DNA of 64,000 nucleotides from Lacinutrix sp. MedPE-SW (GTDB lineage Bacteria > Bacteroidota > Bacteroidia > Flavobacteriales > Flavobacteriaceae). Below, one piece after another: positions 25,984 to 35,518 of this stretch; the stretch's first letter is position 1, and each line of letters begins with the position of its first letter. The notes under the pieces were generated by a model. That model did not search any database. It saw only the letters and a list, made by a program, of their open reading frames with translations, and was not told the origin of the DNA. The DNA lies in NCBI RefSeq assembly GCF_001874145.1, contig NZ_MPCX01000001.1:310001-374000 (forward strand). Reading direction: 5' to 3'. Made by a program: the position numbers and the translations under genes.

Positions 25984-26045
25984 CTCTTGAAGAGCTACTC
26001 AGTCAATCTGAGCATAAGCGATTCACACAGTTTTGCTAAGCAAAA
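25984..26045. repeat. Three small inverted repeats in the dnaK 3' region
   Basis: CTCTTGAAGAG (25984-25994), CTCAG-TCAAT-CTGAG (25998-26012) and TTTTGC-TAA-GCAAAA (26031-26045) lie side by side between the dnaK stop and its terminator. The segment is richer in G+C than neighbouring spacers. It could be a 3' untranslated RNA structure or a remnant of a short repeat. Confidence 0.5.
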
Positions 26046-26057
26046 TTGGTTCTCTGC

Positions 26058-27977
26058 TTATTTTACTTCTTCAAAATCTACATCTTCTACATCATCTGTA
26101 GAGTCTGCTGCTTGACCTTTTGCTCCAGCGCCTGCATCTGTTGGTCCACCATTAGGTGCTCCACCTTGAGCTTCTTGCTGTGCTTTATACATTTCTTCAC
26201 TTGCTACTTTCCAAGCTTCGTTAATTTTTTCTAACGCTGGCTCGATTACAGCTATATCTTTAGTTTCGTAAGCAGCTTTTAATTCTGTTAAAGCTTCTTC
26301 TATTGGTGCTTTTTTATCTGCAGATAATTTATCACCAAACTCTTCTAATTGTTTTTCCGTTTGGAAAATCATAGAATCTGCTTCATTTAATTTTTTAGCA
26401 TTTTCTGCTGCTTTTGCATCTGCTTCTGCATTGGCTTCAGCATCTGCTTTCATTTTCTGTATTTCTTCTTCAGTTAAACCAGAAGATGCCTCGATACGAA
26501 TATCTTGAGATTTATTTGTTGCTTTATCTGTAGCAGATACTTTAATAATTCCGTTAGCATCAATATCAAACGTTACTTCAATTTGTGGTACACCTCTTTG
26601 TGCTGGTGGAATACCATCTAAGTGAAAACGTCCAATTGTTTTATTATCTCCAGCCATTGCACGTTCACCTTGTAATACGTGAATTTCTACAGATGGTTGA
26701 TTATCTGCTGCTGTAGAGAATACTTGTGACTTTTTAGTAGGAATTGTAGTATTTGCCTCAATAAGTTTTGTCATTACATTACCCATTGTCTCAATACCTA
26801 ATGATAAAGGTGTTACATCTAAAAGTAATACATCTTTAACATCTCCAGTTAAAACTCCACCTTGAATTGCTGCTCCTAAAGAAACAACTTCGTCTGGGTT
26901 TACACCTTTACTTGGCGCTTTTCCAAAGAATTTTTCTACTGCTTGTTGTACTGCTGGAATACGTGTAGATCCACCAACTAATATAATTTCGTCGATATCA
27001 GATTTTGATAATCCTGCAGATTTTAATGCTGTTTGGCAAGGCTCGATCGTTCTTTTTACTAAATCATCGATTAATTGCTCAAATTTAGAACGTGTTAATG
27101 TACGTACTAAGTGTTTTGGTCCGCTTGCAGTAGCAGTAATATATGGTAAATTAATTTCTGTTTGCTCAGAAGATGATAATTCAATCTTAGCTTTTTCTGC
27201 TGCTTCTTTTAAACGTTGTAAAGACATTGGATCATTACGTAAATCCATAGACTCTTCAGCGTTAAACTCATCTGCTAACCAGTTAATGATTTTTTCATCA
27301 ACATCATCACCACCTAAGTGAGTATCACCATCTGTAGATAATACTTCAAAAACACCATCACCTAACTCTAATATAGAAACATCATGTGTTCCTCCACCAA
27401 AATCAAATACTACTATTTTTTGGTCTGTTCCTTTTTTGTCCATACCATAAGCTAAAGCTGCTGCTGTTGGCTCGTTGATAATACGACGTACTTTTAAACC
27501 TGCAATTTCACCAGCTTCTTTTGTAGCTTGACGTTGTGCATCGTTAAAATATGCTGGTACAGTAATAACTGCTTCTCCTACTGAAGTTCCTAAGTAATCT
27601 TCAGCTGTTTTTTTCATTTTTTGTAATACCATTGCAGATAACTCTTGTGGCGTATATAAACGGCCATCAACATCAACACGTGGTGTATCGTTATCTCCTT
27701 TTACAACTTTATATGGTACACGTTCTGCTTCATTTTTAGACTCAGAGTATTTGTTACCCATAAAACGTTTAATAGAATAAACTGTTTTTGTAGGGTTTGT
27801 TACTGCTTGTCTTTTAGCTGGATCTCCAACTTTAATTTCTCCACCTTCAACAAAGGCGATTACTGATGGTGTTGTTCTTTTACCTTCAGCATTTGGGATA
27901 ACTACTGGCTCGTTACCTTCCATTACAGAAACGCAAGAGTTGGTAGTTCCTAAATCGATTCCAATAATCTTACTCAT
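26058..27977 (-). CDS. dnaK: Molecular chaperone DnaK (Hsp70)
   Basis: A 639-residue Hsp70 of standard length. The ATPase domain begins [13 protein letters not shown] and includes [27 protein letters not shown] and the interdomain linker region [16 protein letters not shown] (about 385-400). The substrate-binding beta domain and helical lid follow, with a Gly/Ala-rich tail ending in [10 protein letters not shown]. The family folds and refolds proteins with DnaJ and GrpE; neither of those is adjacent. Upstream there is an inverted repeat (28104-28116) and a TGGCA-N7-TTG sequence resembling a -24/-12 promoter. Downstream is a terminator. Start ATG as in all homologues. Confidence 0.97.
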   Translation of the reverse strand: MSKIIGIDLGTTNSCVSVMEGNEPVVIPNAEGKRTTPSVIAFVEGGEIKVGDPAKRQAVTNPTKTVYSIKRFMGNKYSESKNEAERVPYKVVKGDNDTPRVDVDGRLYTPQELSAMVLQKMKKTAEDYLGTSVGEAVITVPAYFNDAQRQATKEAGEIAGLKVRRIINEPTAAALAYGMDKKGTDQKIVVFDFGGGTHDVSILELGDGVFEVLSTDGDTHLGGDDVDEKIINWLADEFNAEESMDLRNDPMSLQRLKEAAEKAKIELSSSEQTEINLPYITATASGPKHLVRTLTRSKFEQLIDDLVKRTIEPCQTALKSAGLSKSDIDEIILVGGSTRIPAVQQAVEKFFGKAPSKGVNPDEVVSLGAAIQGGVLTGDVKDVLLLDVTPLSLGIETMGNVMTKLIEANTTIPTKKSQVFSTAADNQPSVEIHVLQGERAMAGDNKTIGRFHLDGIPPAQRGVPQIEVTFDIDANGIIKVSATDKATNKSQDIRIEASSGLTEEEIQKMKADAEANAEADAKAAENAKKLNEADSMIFQTEKQLEEFGDKLSADKKAPIEEALTELKAAYETKDIAVIEPALEKINEAWKVASEEMYKAQQEAQGGAPNGGPTDAGAGAKGQAADSTDDVEDVDFEEVK

Positions 27978-28075
27978 AGTTTTATGTTTTGTTTTTATGT
28001 TTTTTCGCTTTAATGCTGAATGTTTTCAATTTAAAAGCGAAACTTAATTTTATTAATTATTTACGGTAGCATTAA

Positions 28076-28091
28076 GTCAATGATTATGCCA
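28076..28091 (-). promoter_or_regulatory. Sigma-54-like -24/-12 promoter candidate for dnaK
   Basis: Read on the minus strand, TGGCATAATCATTGAC matches TGGCAC-N5-TTGC at the -24 GG and the -12 TTG with correct spacing. The -12 C is replaced by A. It is about 100 bases upstream of the dnaK ATG. This is a pattern match only. Confidence 0.4.
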
Positions 28092-28103
28092 TTGAAAAAA
28101 ATA

Positions 28104-28116
28104 TGACAGGTTGTCA
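28104..28116. promoter_or_regulatory. Inverted repeat TGACA-N3-TGTCA upstream of dnaK
   Basis: TGACAGGTTGTCA is a perfect 5-bp inverted repeat with a 3-base spacer. It lies 13 bases beyond the -24 element of the dnaK promoter candidate and is also within the upstream region of sdaA. It is a plausible operator or activator site. Confidence 0.45.
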
Positions 28117-28167
28117 GAAATTAAAAAAATTGTGAAGTATTTTAAAATACGATAGAAAGCAAAAACC

Positions 28168-28175
28168 TATATTTG
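28168..28175 (+). promoter_or_regulatory. Putative -7 box for sdaA (TATATTTG)
   Basis: It matches TAnnTTTG exactly and lies 27 bases upstream of the sdaA ATG. A clear -33 partner at the usual spacing is not seen. Confidence 0.4.
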
Positions 28176-28201
28176 CGGGATTATAAAAAGGAACATAAAT
28201 T

Positions 28202-29626
28202 ATGGAATGTATTTCGGTTTTTGATATGCTTAAAATTGGTGTTGGACCATCGAGTTCTCACACTTTAGGACCGTGGCGTGCTGCAGAAAGATGGTTGCAC
28301 GAATTAAAACAAGATGATGTTTTTAAGGATATTACACGAATTCAGGTAGATTTATATGGCTCTCTATCATTAACCGGTAAAGGTCATGCCACAGACTTAG
28401 CAGTAATGTTAGGTTTAAGCGGAAGCGATCCAGAATATATACCTACAGATACTATAGATATTATTATTGCCTCTATAGAAAATACAGAAAAACTGGTTTT
28501 AGGAAATGAAAAGATAATAGATTTCGATAAAAACTCTGAAATTATTTTTAACCGTGTGTTTCTTCCGTTTCACTCTAATGCCATTACATTTACTGCTTTT
28601 AGCTTAAATACCGAAATTCATCAATCTACGTTTTATTCTATTGGTGGCGGTTTTGTTATAAAAGAAGAACGTACTGTTGATGCCGAAAATAAAGAATTAA
28701 TAAAAGAATTTCCTTTTCCAAGTCACACCGCAACACAGCTTTTAAACTTTTGTAACACCGAAAACAAATCTATTTCTGAAATTGTTTTAGAAAATGAACG
28801 CTCTCTTAGAGATGATGAAACTATAGATCATGAGCTACAACGCATCTGGCAAACTATGTTAGACTGTATGTTTATTGGTTGCCATACTGAAGGTACTTTA
28901 CCTGGCGGATTAAATGTACGCCGTCGTGCTTTTGATATGCATAAAAAATTAAATATTGAAGTGCCTTATGTTACCTCTAAAGATTGGTTACAATCTATTA
29001 GACAAAGTGAAGTTAAATTTCGTCAAATTTTAAAATGGGTTAGCTGCTTTGCTTTATCTGTAAACGAAGTTAATGCTTCTCTTGGTCGTGTAGTTACTGC
29101 GCCTACAAATGGTAGTGCTGGAGTAATTCCAGCTGTATTAATGTACTATATGGTTATTGAAAACCATAATGCCGATTTTAAACATATTAAACAATTTTTA
29201 TTAGTTGCTGGAGAAATAGGAAGTATCTTTAAAAAAGGAGCCACAATATCTGCCGCCATGGGTGGCTGCCAAGCAGAGATTGGTGTGTCTAGCGCCATGG
29301 CAGCTGGAGCTTTAACAGAAGTACTTGGTGGTACTCCAGAACAAGTAATGATTGCTGCAGAAATTGCAATGGAACACCACTTAGGTTTAACTTGTGACCC
29401 TATTGGTGGTTTAGTTCAAATACCATGTATAGAAAGAAACTCTATGGGCGCAATTAAAGCTATTAATGCTGCAGAACTTGCTTTAGAAACTGACCCTAAG
29501 AATGTAAAAGTGCCTTTAGACAAAGTGGTTGATACTATGTGGGAAACTGCTAAAGACATGAATAACAAATACAAAGAAACTAGTGAAGGTGGCTTGGCTA
29601 TACGTGTGAATATGGCAGATTGTTAA
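28202..29626 (+). CDS. sdaA: L-serine ammonia-lyase, single-chain iron-sulfur type
   Basis: A 474-residue enzyme with beta and alpha domains in one chain. The N-terminal part opens [20 protein letters not shown], characteristic of the family. The C-terminal part has [14 protein letters not shown], the [18 protein letters not shown] cysteine region, and [18 protein letters not shown]. These Cys residues bind the 4Fe-4S cluster. It deaminates L-serine to pyruvate and ammonia in the cytoplasm. The gene stands alone, divergent from dnaK over 224 bases. Confidence 0.95.
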   Translation: MECISVFDMLKIGVGPSSSHTLGPWRAAERWLHELKQDDVFKDITRIQVDLYGSLSLTGKGHATDLAVMLGLSGSDPEYIPTDTIDIIIASIENTEKLVLGNEKIIDFDKNSEIIFNRVFLPFHSNAITFTAFSLNTEIHQSTFYSIGGGFVIKEERTVDAENKELIKEFPFPSHTATQLLNFCNTENKSISEIVLENERSLRDDETIDHELQRIWQTMLDCMFIGCHTEGTLPGGLNVRRRAFDMHKKLNIEVPYVTSKDWLQSIRQSEVKFRQILKWVSCFALSVNEVNASLGRVVTAPTNGSAGVIPAVLMYYMVIENHNADFKHIKQFLLVAGEIGSIFKKGATISAAMGGCQAEIGVSSAMAAGALTEVLGGTPEQVMIAAEIAMEHHLGLTCDPIGGLVQIPCIERNSMGAIKAINAAELALETDPKNVKVPLDKVVDTMWETAKDMNNKYKETSEGGLAIRVNMADC

Positions 29627-29688
29627 TACTAACAGTAAATTTTAGAAATTACGGTATATTATTAATTTTATTTTTTGATATTTATTTT

Positions 29689-30159
29689 TTAGTTACTACA
29701 TCCCTTTTGTCGGCGAGTATCTACTATATAAAATATTTTCCAACCATCACTTGTTTTTATTAATTGAAATGAGTTTACACCGCAATGGCTAAGTTGGCCA
29801 TTAAACCAAAACTCATAATCTGTCCAAACATTTGCCATATTACCATCAATTTTTATGGTATAATTTAAAATTTTCTCATTAAACTCCTGAAATTCTGGTA
29901 TTGACATTATTGACTTTAAAAAATTAGAGTATTTTGTTGTAGACAACTGTACGACTCCATTATTATCTTTATTTATAGTTTGCAACTGTAACTGTTTATA
30001 AATTACAGATTTTAATATTGTAGTGTCTTGCTTATGAAAACCTTCAAAAAAACGTTCTATTACTTGTTTTACTTCTAAATTTGAATTGGACTCTGTTTTA
30101 GATTGAGCCTTGCTACTGGTTATTAAAAAAAAAGCTAAAACTACAGGTAGATATTTCAT
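29689..30159 (-). CDS. Secreted NTF2/SnoaL-like protein
   Basis: A 156-residue protein with a cleavable signal peptide (about 1-18, MKYLPVVLAFFLITSSKA). After a short Ser/Asn-rich linker comes an NTF2-like alpha+beta cone: VKQVIERFFEGFHKQDTTILKSV, then strands with YTIKIDGNMANVWTDYEFWFNG and WKIFYIVDTRRQKGC. Such folds bind small ligands or act as enzymes; nothing here marks a catalytic site. The C-terminal Cys may be incidental. It is a single gene, with 106 bases to the divergent panB gene. Confidence 0.8.
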   Translation of the reverse strand: MKYLPVVLAFFLITSSKAQSKTESNSNLEVKQVIERFFEGFHKQDTTILKSVIYKQLQLQTINKDNNGVVQLSTTKYSNFLKSIMSIPEFQEFNEKILNYTIKIDGNMANVWTDYEFWFNGQLSHCGVNSFQLIKTSDGWKIFYIVDTRRQKGCSN

Positions 30160-30265
30160 AATTATTAAATATATAAATGCAATGTACTGTTTTTCAGAAT
30201 TAAATAAAAATAGCGCTATATATCGTAAATTTAGTATTTTTACAGTCTATCTTAATTTAAATTAA

Positions 30266-31084
30266 ATGTCTGTAGCAAAAAAAGAATACAAAAGAGTTAC
30301 CGTTAAATCTTTAATCGATATGAAAAAACGTGGAGAGAAAATTTCCATGTTAACAGCATACGATTATACCATGGCCAAAATTGTTGATGGCGCTGGTATT
30401 GATGTTATATTAGTAGGAGATTCTGCCAGTAATGTTATGGCAGGACACGAAACCACTTTACCTATAACATTAGATCAAATGATTTACCATGCATCTTCTG
30501 TTATTCGTGCTATAGAACGTGCACTTGTTGTTGTAGATTTACCTTTTGGTAGCTACCAAAGTGACCCTAAAGAAGCTTTACGTTCTGCCATTAGAATCAT
30601 GAAAGAGTCTGGTGGACATGCCGTAAAAATGGAAGGTGGAAAAGAAGTAAAAGAGTCTATAAAACGTATTCTTCATGCTGGAATTCCTGTAATGGGACAT
30701 TTAGGTTTAACGCCACAATCTATTTATAAATTTGGAACCTATACCGTTAGAGCAAAAGAAGAGCAAGAAGCTCAACGCCTTAAAGAAGATGCTTTAATGC
30801 TTGAGAAAGCAGGATGTTTTGCTATTGTTTTAGAAAAAATTCCTGCAAAATTAGCACAAGAAGTTGCCCAAAGTGTTTCTATACCAGTAATTGGTATTGG
30901 TGCTGGAGCTGGTGTAGATGGCCAAGTATTAGTAACACATGATATGGTAGGAATGACGCATGAATTTAATCCGCGTTTTTTACGTCGTTACATGAATTTA
31001 TATGAAGAAATGACCAATGCATTTACACAATATGGTGAAGATGTAAAATCTGGTGATTTCCCTAATGATAGTGAGCAATATTAA
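30266..31084 (+). CDS. panB: 3-Methyl-2-oxobutanoate hydroxymethyltransferase PanB
   Basis: A 272-residue enzyme of standard length. Motifs are [22 protein letters not shown] (about 26-47), [23 protein letters not shown] with metal-binding Asp, a DLPFGSYQ loop, GHLGLTPQ, the catalytic Glu region ([12 protein letters not shown]) and [14 protein letters not shown]. It adds a hydroxymethyl group from methylene-THF to 2-ketoisovalerate to make ketopantoate, the first step to pantothenate and CoA. It is followed after 29 bases by the RluA-type gene, a probable operon of chance partners. Confidence 0.95.
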   Translation: MSVAKKEYKRVTVKSLIDMKKRGEKISMLTAYDYTMAKIVDGAGIDVILVGDSASNVMAGHETTLPITLDQMIYHASSVIRAIERALVVVDLPFGSYQSDPKEALRSAIRIMKESGGHAVKMEGGKEVKESIKRILHAGIPVMGHLGLTPQSIYKFGTYTVRAKEEQEAQRLKEDALMLEKAGCFAIVLEKIPAKLAQEVAQSVSIPVIGIGAGAGVDGQVLVTHDMVGMTHEFNPRFLRRYMNLYEEMTNAFTQYGEDVKSGDFPNDSEQY

Positions 31085-31113
31085 GCAGTTAGCAAATTAT
31101 TATTCTTGTATTT

Positions 31114-31824
31114 GTGACTAAATTTTTAGAAAAAGTACTATCAAATAAAAATAATCTTCAAGTTATTTACGAAGACAACCACATAATTGTGGTTAATAAA
31201 CGTGCGGGCGATATTGTACAAGGTGATAAAACTGGAGATAAGCCTTTAAGCGACGTTGTTAAAGAATATCTTGCAGAAAAATATAATAAGCCAGGAAATG
31301 TCTATTTAGGAACTGTACATAGGCTAGATAGACCAACAACAGGATTAGTAATATTCTCTAAAACCAGTAAGGCTTTACCACGCTTAAACAAATTGTTTGT
31401 ATCAAAAGATATCTCAAAAACCTATTGGGCTTTAGTAAAAAATAAACCAAAAAAGGAAAAGGATACTTTAATACATTGGCTTAAAAAAAATCCTAAAAAC
31501 AATAAGTCTAGAGCACATATAAAAGAAGTTCCAGACAGTAAAAAAGCAATTTTACACTATAAAACCATTAAGGTTTTAGATAACTATATTTTACTTGAAG
31601 TTAACTTAGAAACTGGACGCCATCACCAAATACGTGTGCAACTTTCAAGTATTGGCTCACCAATTAAAGGTGATTTAAAATATGGTTTTGACCGCAGTAA
31701 TAAAGATGCTAGTATAAGTTTACATGCTAGAAACATAAAGTTTATACATCCTGTTTCTAAAATTGATTTAGATATTACCGCGCCATTACCTAACGATGCA
31801 ATTTGGAATGCTTGTATAGATTAG
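31114..31824 (+). CDS. RluA family RNA pseudouridine synthase
   Basis: A 236-residue pseudouridine synthase without an S4 domain. The catalytic motif is HRLDRPTTG (69-77) with Asp72 as nucleophile. Other parts are IIVVNKRAGDIVQ at the start, GRHHQIRVQLSSIGSPIKGD and the C-terminal LHARNIKFIHPV. It isomerises uridine in rRNA or tRNA; the exact site cannot be told. The only start keeping the N-terminal strand is GTG at 31114, since no ATG is in frame nearby. The next gene lies 59 bases on. Confidence 0.9.
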   Translation: MTKFLEKVLSNKNNLQVIYEDNHIIVVNKRAGDIVQGDKTGDKPLSDVVKEYLAEKYNKPGNVYLGTVHRLDRPTTGLVIFSKTSKALPRLNKLFVSKDISKTYWALVKNKPKKEKDTLIHWLKKNPKNNKSRAHIKEVPDSKKAILHYKTIKVLDNYILLEVNLETGRHHQIRVQLSSIGSPIKGDLKYGFDRSNKDASISLHARNIKFIHPVSKIDLDITAPLPNDAIWNACID

Positions 31825-31883
31825 CACTACATAATTTACACCTTATAAAATATTTACTAACTTAGGAGTACTAATTATTTTTT

Positions 31884-33254
31884 ATGATTCCTGAATTACT
31901 CCAATCTCAAAAAAGCTATTTTAAAACCGAAGAAACTAAAAATGTAGCCTTTAGAAAAAAATCTTTAAAACAATTAAAGGCTGAACTTGTAAACCAAGAC
32001 AGTAAAATTATTGAAGCTTTAGCCAAAGACTTTAATAAACCTGCTTTTGAGACAGTTTTAACAGAAACATCTGTAGTACTATCAGAGTTGGACCATATGA
32101 TTAAAAATCTAGAAAAATGGTCTAAACCAAAATGGGTACTTCCTAGTTTAATTAATTTCCCTTCTACAGATATTTTATACTCAGAGCCTTATGGACAAAC
32201 TTTAATTATAGCACCATGGAATTATCCTTACCAATTAGCAATGGCGCCATTAATTGCCGCTATAGCAGCTGGAAATACTGCTATTTTAAAACCCAGCGAA
32301 TTGACTCCGCATACTTCTGCTCTATTAAAACAAATAATATCTAACGTATTTAAACCAGAACATGTTACCGTTGTAGAAGGTGGCGTTGATGTTTCTACAA
32401 CATTATTAAAACAACGTTGGGATTATATTTTTTTTACAGGAAGCGTTAACGTAGGAAAAATTGTAGCCAAAGCTGCTGCCGAGAATCTTACACCGGTTAC
32501 TTTAGAATTAGGCGGGAAAAATCCATGTATAATAGATCAAACAGCAAATATTAAACTCACCGCAAAACGTATTGTTTGGGGTAAATTTTTAAATGCAGGA
32601 CAAACTTGTATTGCTCCAGATTATATATTAATTCACGACAGTGTAAAAGCATCGTTTTATAAAGCAATTAAAATTGAAATTGAAAATGCATATTCAAAAA
32701 ACCCAGAAAACTCTAAAGATTTTTGTCGTATTGTAAATACTAAAAACTTTAAGCGTTTAACTAAAATGTTAGAAAATGAAAACTGCATTATTGGTGGTGA
32801 AGTAAATGAAAAATCGCTTTACATTTCTCCAACAGTAATAGATGAGCCAAATCGTGATAGTGAAGTTATGAAAGATGAAATATTTGGTCCTATTTTACCC
32901 GTAATTTCTTTTAAAGATAAAACCAAAATTGAAACTATAATTACTAGCTATAATAAACCATTATCGCTGTATATATTTACTACAAAAACAAACGATGCTA
33001 AAAAATTAATAGAAAAATTCTCATTTGGTGGTGGTTGTATTAACGACACCGTTGTACATTTTGCAAACCACAGGTTACCTTTTGGAGGTGTTGGTAATAG
33101 TGGTATTGGTGCTTATCATGGTAAACTATCTTTTGATACTTTTTCACATAAAAAACCAGTTGTAAAAAAAGCTAATTGGTTAGATATATCGCTACGCTAC
33201 GCACCGTATAACGGAAAATTAAAAAAAATAAAAAGGTTTTTAAAGTGGTTATAA
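31884..33254 (+). CDS. Aldehyde dehydrogenase
   Basis: A 456-residue NAD(P)-dependent aldehyde dehydrogenase of the class 3/fatty aldehyde type. Motifs are APWNYPYQL (about 110-118), ILKPSELTPHTS, FFTGS, the catalytic Glu208 in LELGGKNP and Cys242 in NAGQTCIAPDY, and EIFGPILPV. The C-terminus has a hydrophobic/basic stretch (LDISLRYAPYNGKLKKIKRFLKWL), which may bind the membrane as in class 3 relatives. It oxidises medium or long-chain aldehydes (inference). Its stop directly abuts the stop of the convergent histidine kinase gene, with no base between. Confidence 0.92.
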   Translation: MIPELLQSQKSYFKTEETKNVAFRKKSLKQLKAELVNQDSKIIEALAKDFNKPAFETVLTETSVVLSELDHMIKNLEKWSKPKWVLPSLINFPSTDILYSEPYGQTLIIAPWNYPYQLAMAPLIAAIAAGNTAILKPSELTPHTSALLKQIISNVFKPEHVTVVEGGVDVSTTLLKQRWDYIFFTGSVNVGKIVAKAAAENLTPVTLELGGKNPCIIDQTANIKLTAKRIVWGKFLNAGQTCIAPDYILIHDSVKASFYKAIKIEIENAYSKNPENSKDFCRIVNTKNFKRLTKMLENENCIIGGEVNEKSLYISPTVIDEPNRDSEVMKDEIFGPILPVISFKDKTKIETIITSYNKPLSLYIFTTKTNDAKKLIEKFSFGGGCINDTVVHFANHRLPFGGVGNSGIGAYHGKLSFDTFSHKKPVVKKANWLDISLRYAPYNGKLKKIKRFLKWL

Positions 33255-34079
33255 TTAATCTACGTGCTCGTAAGGGTATTCAAGACTTAACATTGTGCCT
33301 TCTCCAACTTTAGAGGTTAAATTATAAGTTGTATTTATTAACTCTGCACGACTTTTCATGTTTAGTAATCCTGAACCTTTTTTAATAGTTGACATATCGA
33401 AACCAATGCCATCATCACTAGCAGTAATTATTAGCTTTTCTGGTTTATAATTTAAAATTACGCTAAGGTTTTTAGCTTCAGAATATTTTACTGTATTAGA
33501 AAAGAATTCTTGTAAAATTCTAAATACAATAATTTCATGTTTTTTATTTGCAAACGGAACAACATCTCCTTTAACTTGTAATTCTGCCGAAGCGAATTTC
33601 ATTTTTTTAAGCCTATTTAATTCGTTAGTAATAGACTGTTCAAATCCTATATTTAATATCACCTCATTATTTAAAGATCGTGATAACATACGTACTTCTT
33701 TTAAACTTTCTTTTACCGTACTTGCTGCCTCAGAGAAGTTATCCTTTACCTCTTCACTAATTTGTGTTTTTAAAATATTCATTTGCATACTTGCAGCTGC
33801 CAATAATTGACCTACATTATCATGTAATTCCCAACCAATATTTTTTAAAGTTTGCTCTTGAATTTCGGTTTGTGCATTAGACAACTCTTCTTCAAAAGCT
33901 TGTTGTTGTTTGATTTTATCAATTAATAATTTGTTTTTTCGTTTTTGAAAAACAATAAAAAATAGAATAACTAAAGTGGTTACAATAATTAAAACGCCTA
34001 TCATATAAATTAATAAATAGCGTTCTGCAGCTGTAGAAACTTTAGGTTGTTGAAATAAAATTAATAAAAGGTTATTCAT
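33255..34079 (-). CDS. Sensor histidine kinase (HisKA_3 type) at the end of the 7TM array
   Basis: A 274-residue NarX/DesK-type kinase. One membrane span sits at about 22-44 after a short outside N-terminus, with a coiled linker at 45-78. The phospho-acceptor motif is ELHDNVGQ (His86). The ATPase domain has the N-box EFFSNTVKYS (Asn195 region), DDGIGF (222-227), and KGSGLLNM (234-241). There is no sensory domain of its own, so signal input may come from the 7TM proteins encoded upstream (inference). Its ATG overlaps the TGA of the preceding 7TM gene (ATGA). No response regulator follows. Confidence 0.92.
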   Translation of the reverse strand: MNNLLLILFQQPKVSTAAERYLLIYMIGVLIIVTTLVILFFIVFQKRKNKLLIDKIKQQQAFEEELSNAQTEIQEQTLKNIGWELHDNVGQLLAAASMQMNILKTQISEEVKDNFSEAASTVKESLKEVRMLSRSLNNEVILNIGFEQSITNELNRLKKMKFASAELQVKGDVVPFANKKHEIIVFRILQEFFSNTVKYSEAKNLSVILNYKPEKLIITASDDGIGFDMSTIKKGSGLLNMKSRAELINTTYNLTSKVGEGTMLSLEYPYEHVD

Positions 34080-34780
34080 TTATTTATCTTTGGTTTAGAG
34101 ATAATTAGACCGATAGCAAAACAAGAATACATAAAGATATTGGCAAAAACAAAAATGCGTCGTTTTAAATTTGCAAAATCCCAATCTGCTTCGGTATTAT
34201 AAATATTGAAAAATAGAATTGGAGTTATAATTAACCACCAAATTAATAATGCACTTAAAGCATAAAAGCTAAAAGTGCTAAATGCGTTTAGTAACTTATT
34301 TGAGTTTACAAACTCTAAAAAATATATACTACAAGCGATTAATATTGAAAAAGCTCCTAAAAATTGATATAATGGATGATGTTCTTTTAAAAACACATTA
34401 GGATAAAGCAAAAAATGACTAAGCATTATTACTAAAAACATAACGTTTAAAACTCTAACTATCCATTTGTTTGTATTGTTTTCTAATACTTTTTGAATAT
34501 AATAAAGCACAAATATTACACTTCCAAATAACCAAGCTAAGTTATACCACGCAGTAGAATAAAAGTTTAAACTAATTAAATATTTAGTGATAGGAAATGA
34601 TTTAAAATAAAAAAATGAAATACCCACAAGCTCTACAAACATTACATAAGCTATATAAAAAATAAAAACTCTAGTAGATGTGTATTTAAATTTTTTAAAA
34701 TAAAAAACGGCAACAATTAGGGCAAAAAACTCAAATACATAAGTTATGTAATTGAAATACTTAGTTAAAAAATCTACCAC
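34076..34780 (-). CDS. Seven-TM array protein D
   Basis: A 234-residue membrane protein with about seven spans, paralogous to the three other array proteins. Shared parts are an N-terminal KKFKYTSTRVFIFYIAYVMFVE-like block, WLIITPILFF before a DWDFANLK loop, and the C-terminal span with FANIFMYSCFAIGLIISKP. The tail is only a few residues long, so it has no attached enzyme. It is the most diverged member (NLAWLF replaces the NYWWYQIFW found in B and C). It is coupled to the histidine kinase by an ATGA overlap, suggesting a direct receptor-kinase pair (inference). Confidence 0.85.
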   Translation of the reverse strand: MVDFLTKYFNYITYVFEFFALIVAVFYFKKFKYTSTRVFIFYIAYVMFVELVGISFFYFKSFPITKYLISLNFYSTAWYNLAWLFGSVIFVLYYIQKVLENNTNKWIVRVLNVMFLVIMLSHFLLYPNVFLKEHHPLYQFLGAFSILIACSIYFLEFVNSNKLLNAFSTFSFYALSALLIWWLIITPILFFNIYNTEADWDFANLKRRIFVFANIFMYSCFAIGLIISKPKINK

Positions 34781-34795
34781 TAATTCTTAGTTTAT

Positions 34796-35518
34796 TTATG
34801 TTATTAATTTATTGGGTTTAGATACAATTAATCCAACGGTAAAAGTACTATACATAAATACATTTGCAAAAAACATTATCTGCCATTTTAAAATAATAAA
34901 ATTCCAATCTGAGGTATTAAAGTAGCTTTCAAAAAAAGTTAATGGTGTTATTAAAATTATAAAAATTAAAAAACCACAGCTTATATAAAACGTTAAGTTG
35001 TAATAGAATTTTAAAATTTTTTCTGTGTTTAAAGTTTGAAAAAAATAATTAATAATTAATAAAAGTATTGTAATAAAACTTAATACATCTAAAATTTCAA
35101 TATTATTATTTTTTAGAGTTTGGCTCTTAAAAACAATTAAAAGTATTGAAATTAATAGAAATACATAACCCAATCTGGAAATATTTTTTTTAGCGTTTTT
35201 ATTCTTTTCTATTTTATAATAATAAAAACATAAAAACAATGCTGAACCTGAAACCCAAAATATTTGATACCACCAATAATTTTTTTGAAATATTGTACCA
35301 GCAACTAATTCTTTTATAAAACGTAAACTTTCATACTTATTTATATATATAGTATAAGACCCAATATTTTCAACAAATAAAATATAAATTAAAAAGTATA
35401 TAAAATACCGTTCATGATGACCTTTAAACTTTTTAAAACAAATAATTCCTGTAACAGCAGCAAGAATTTCAAGTGCTTTTATTATTATGGAATAATATGC
35501 TATAAAAAATTCTTTCAA
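34796..35518 (-). CDS. Seven-TM array protein C
   Basis: A 240-residue, seven-span protein of the same family, closest to protein B: EILAAVTGIICFKKFKGHHE, YFLIYILFVENIGSYTIY, NYWWYQIFWVSGS, and C-terminal LKWQIMFFANVFMYSTFTVG followed by LIVSKP. The start is TTG (complement of 35516-35518), which overlaps the TGA of protein B (TTGA). No usable ATG lies downstream, so this is a start-stop overlap with an unusual initiation codon. Gap to protein D is 15 bases. Confidence 0.85.
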   Translation of the reverse strand: MKEFFIAYYSIIIKALEILAAVTGIICFKKFKGHHERYFIYFLIYILFVENIGSYTIYINKYESLRFIKELVAGTIFQKNYWWYQIFWVSGSALFLCFYYYKIEKNKNAKKNISRLGYVFLLISILLIVFKSQTLKNNNIEILDVLSFITILLLIINYFFQTLNTEKILKFYYNLTFYISCGFLIFIILITPLTFFESYFNTSDWNFIILKWQIMFFANVFMYSTFTVGLIVSKPNKLIT

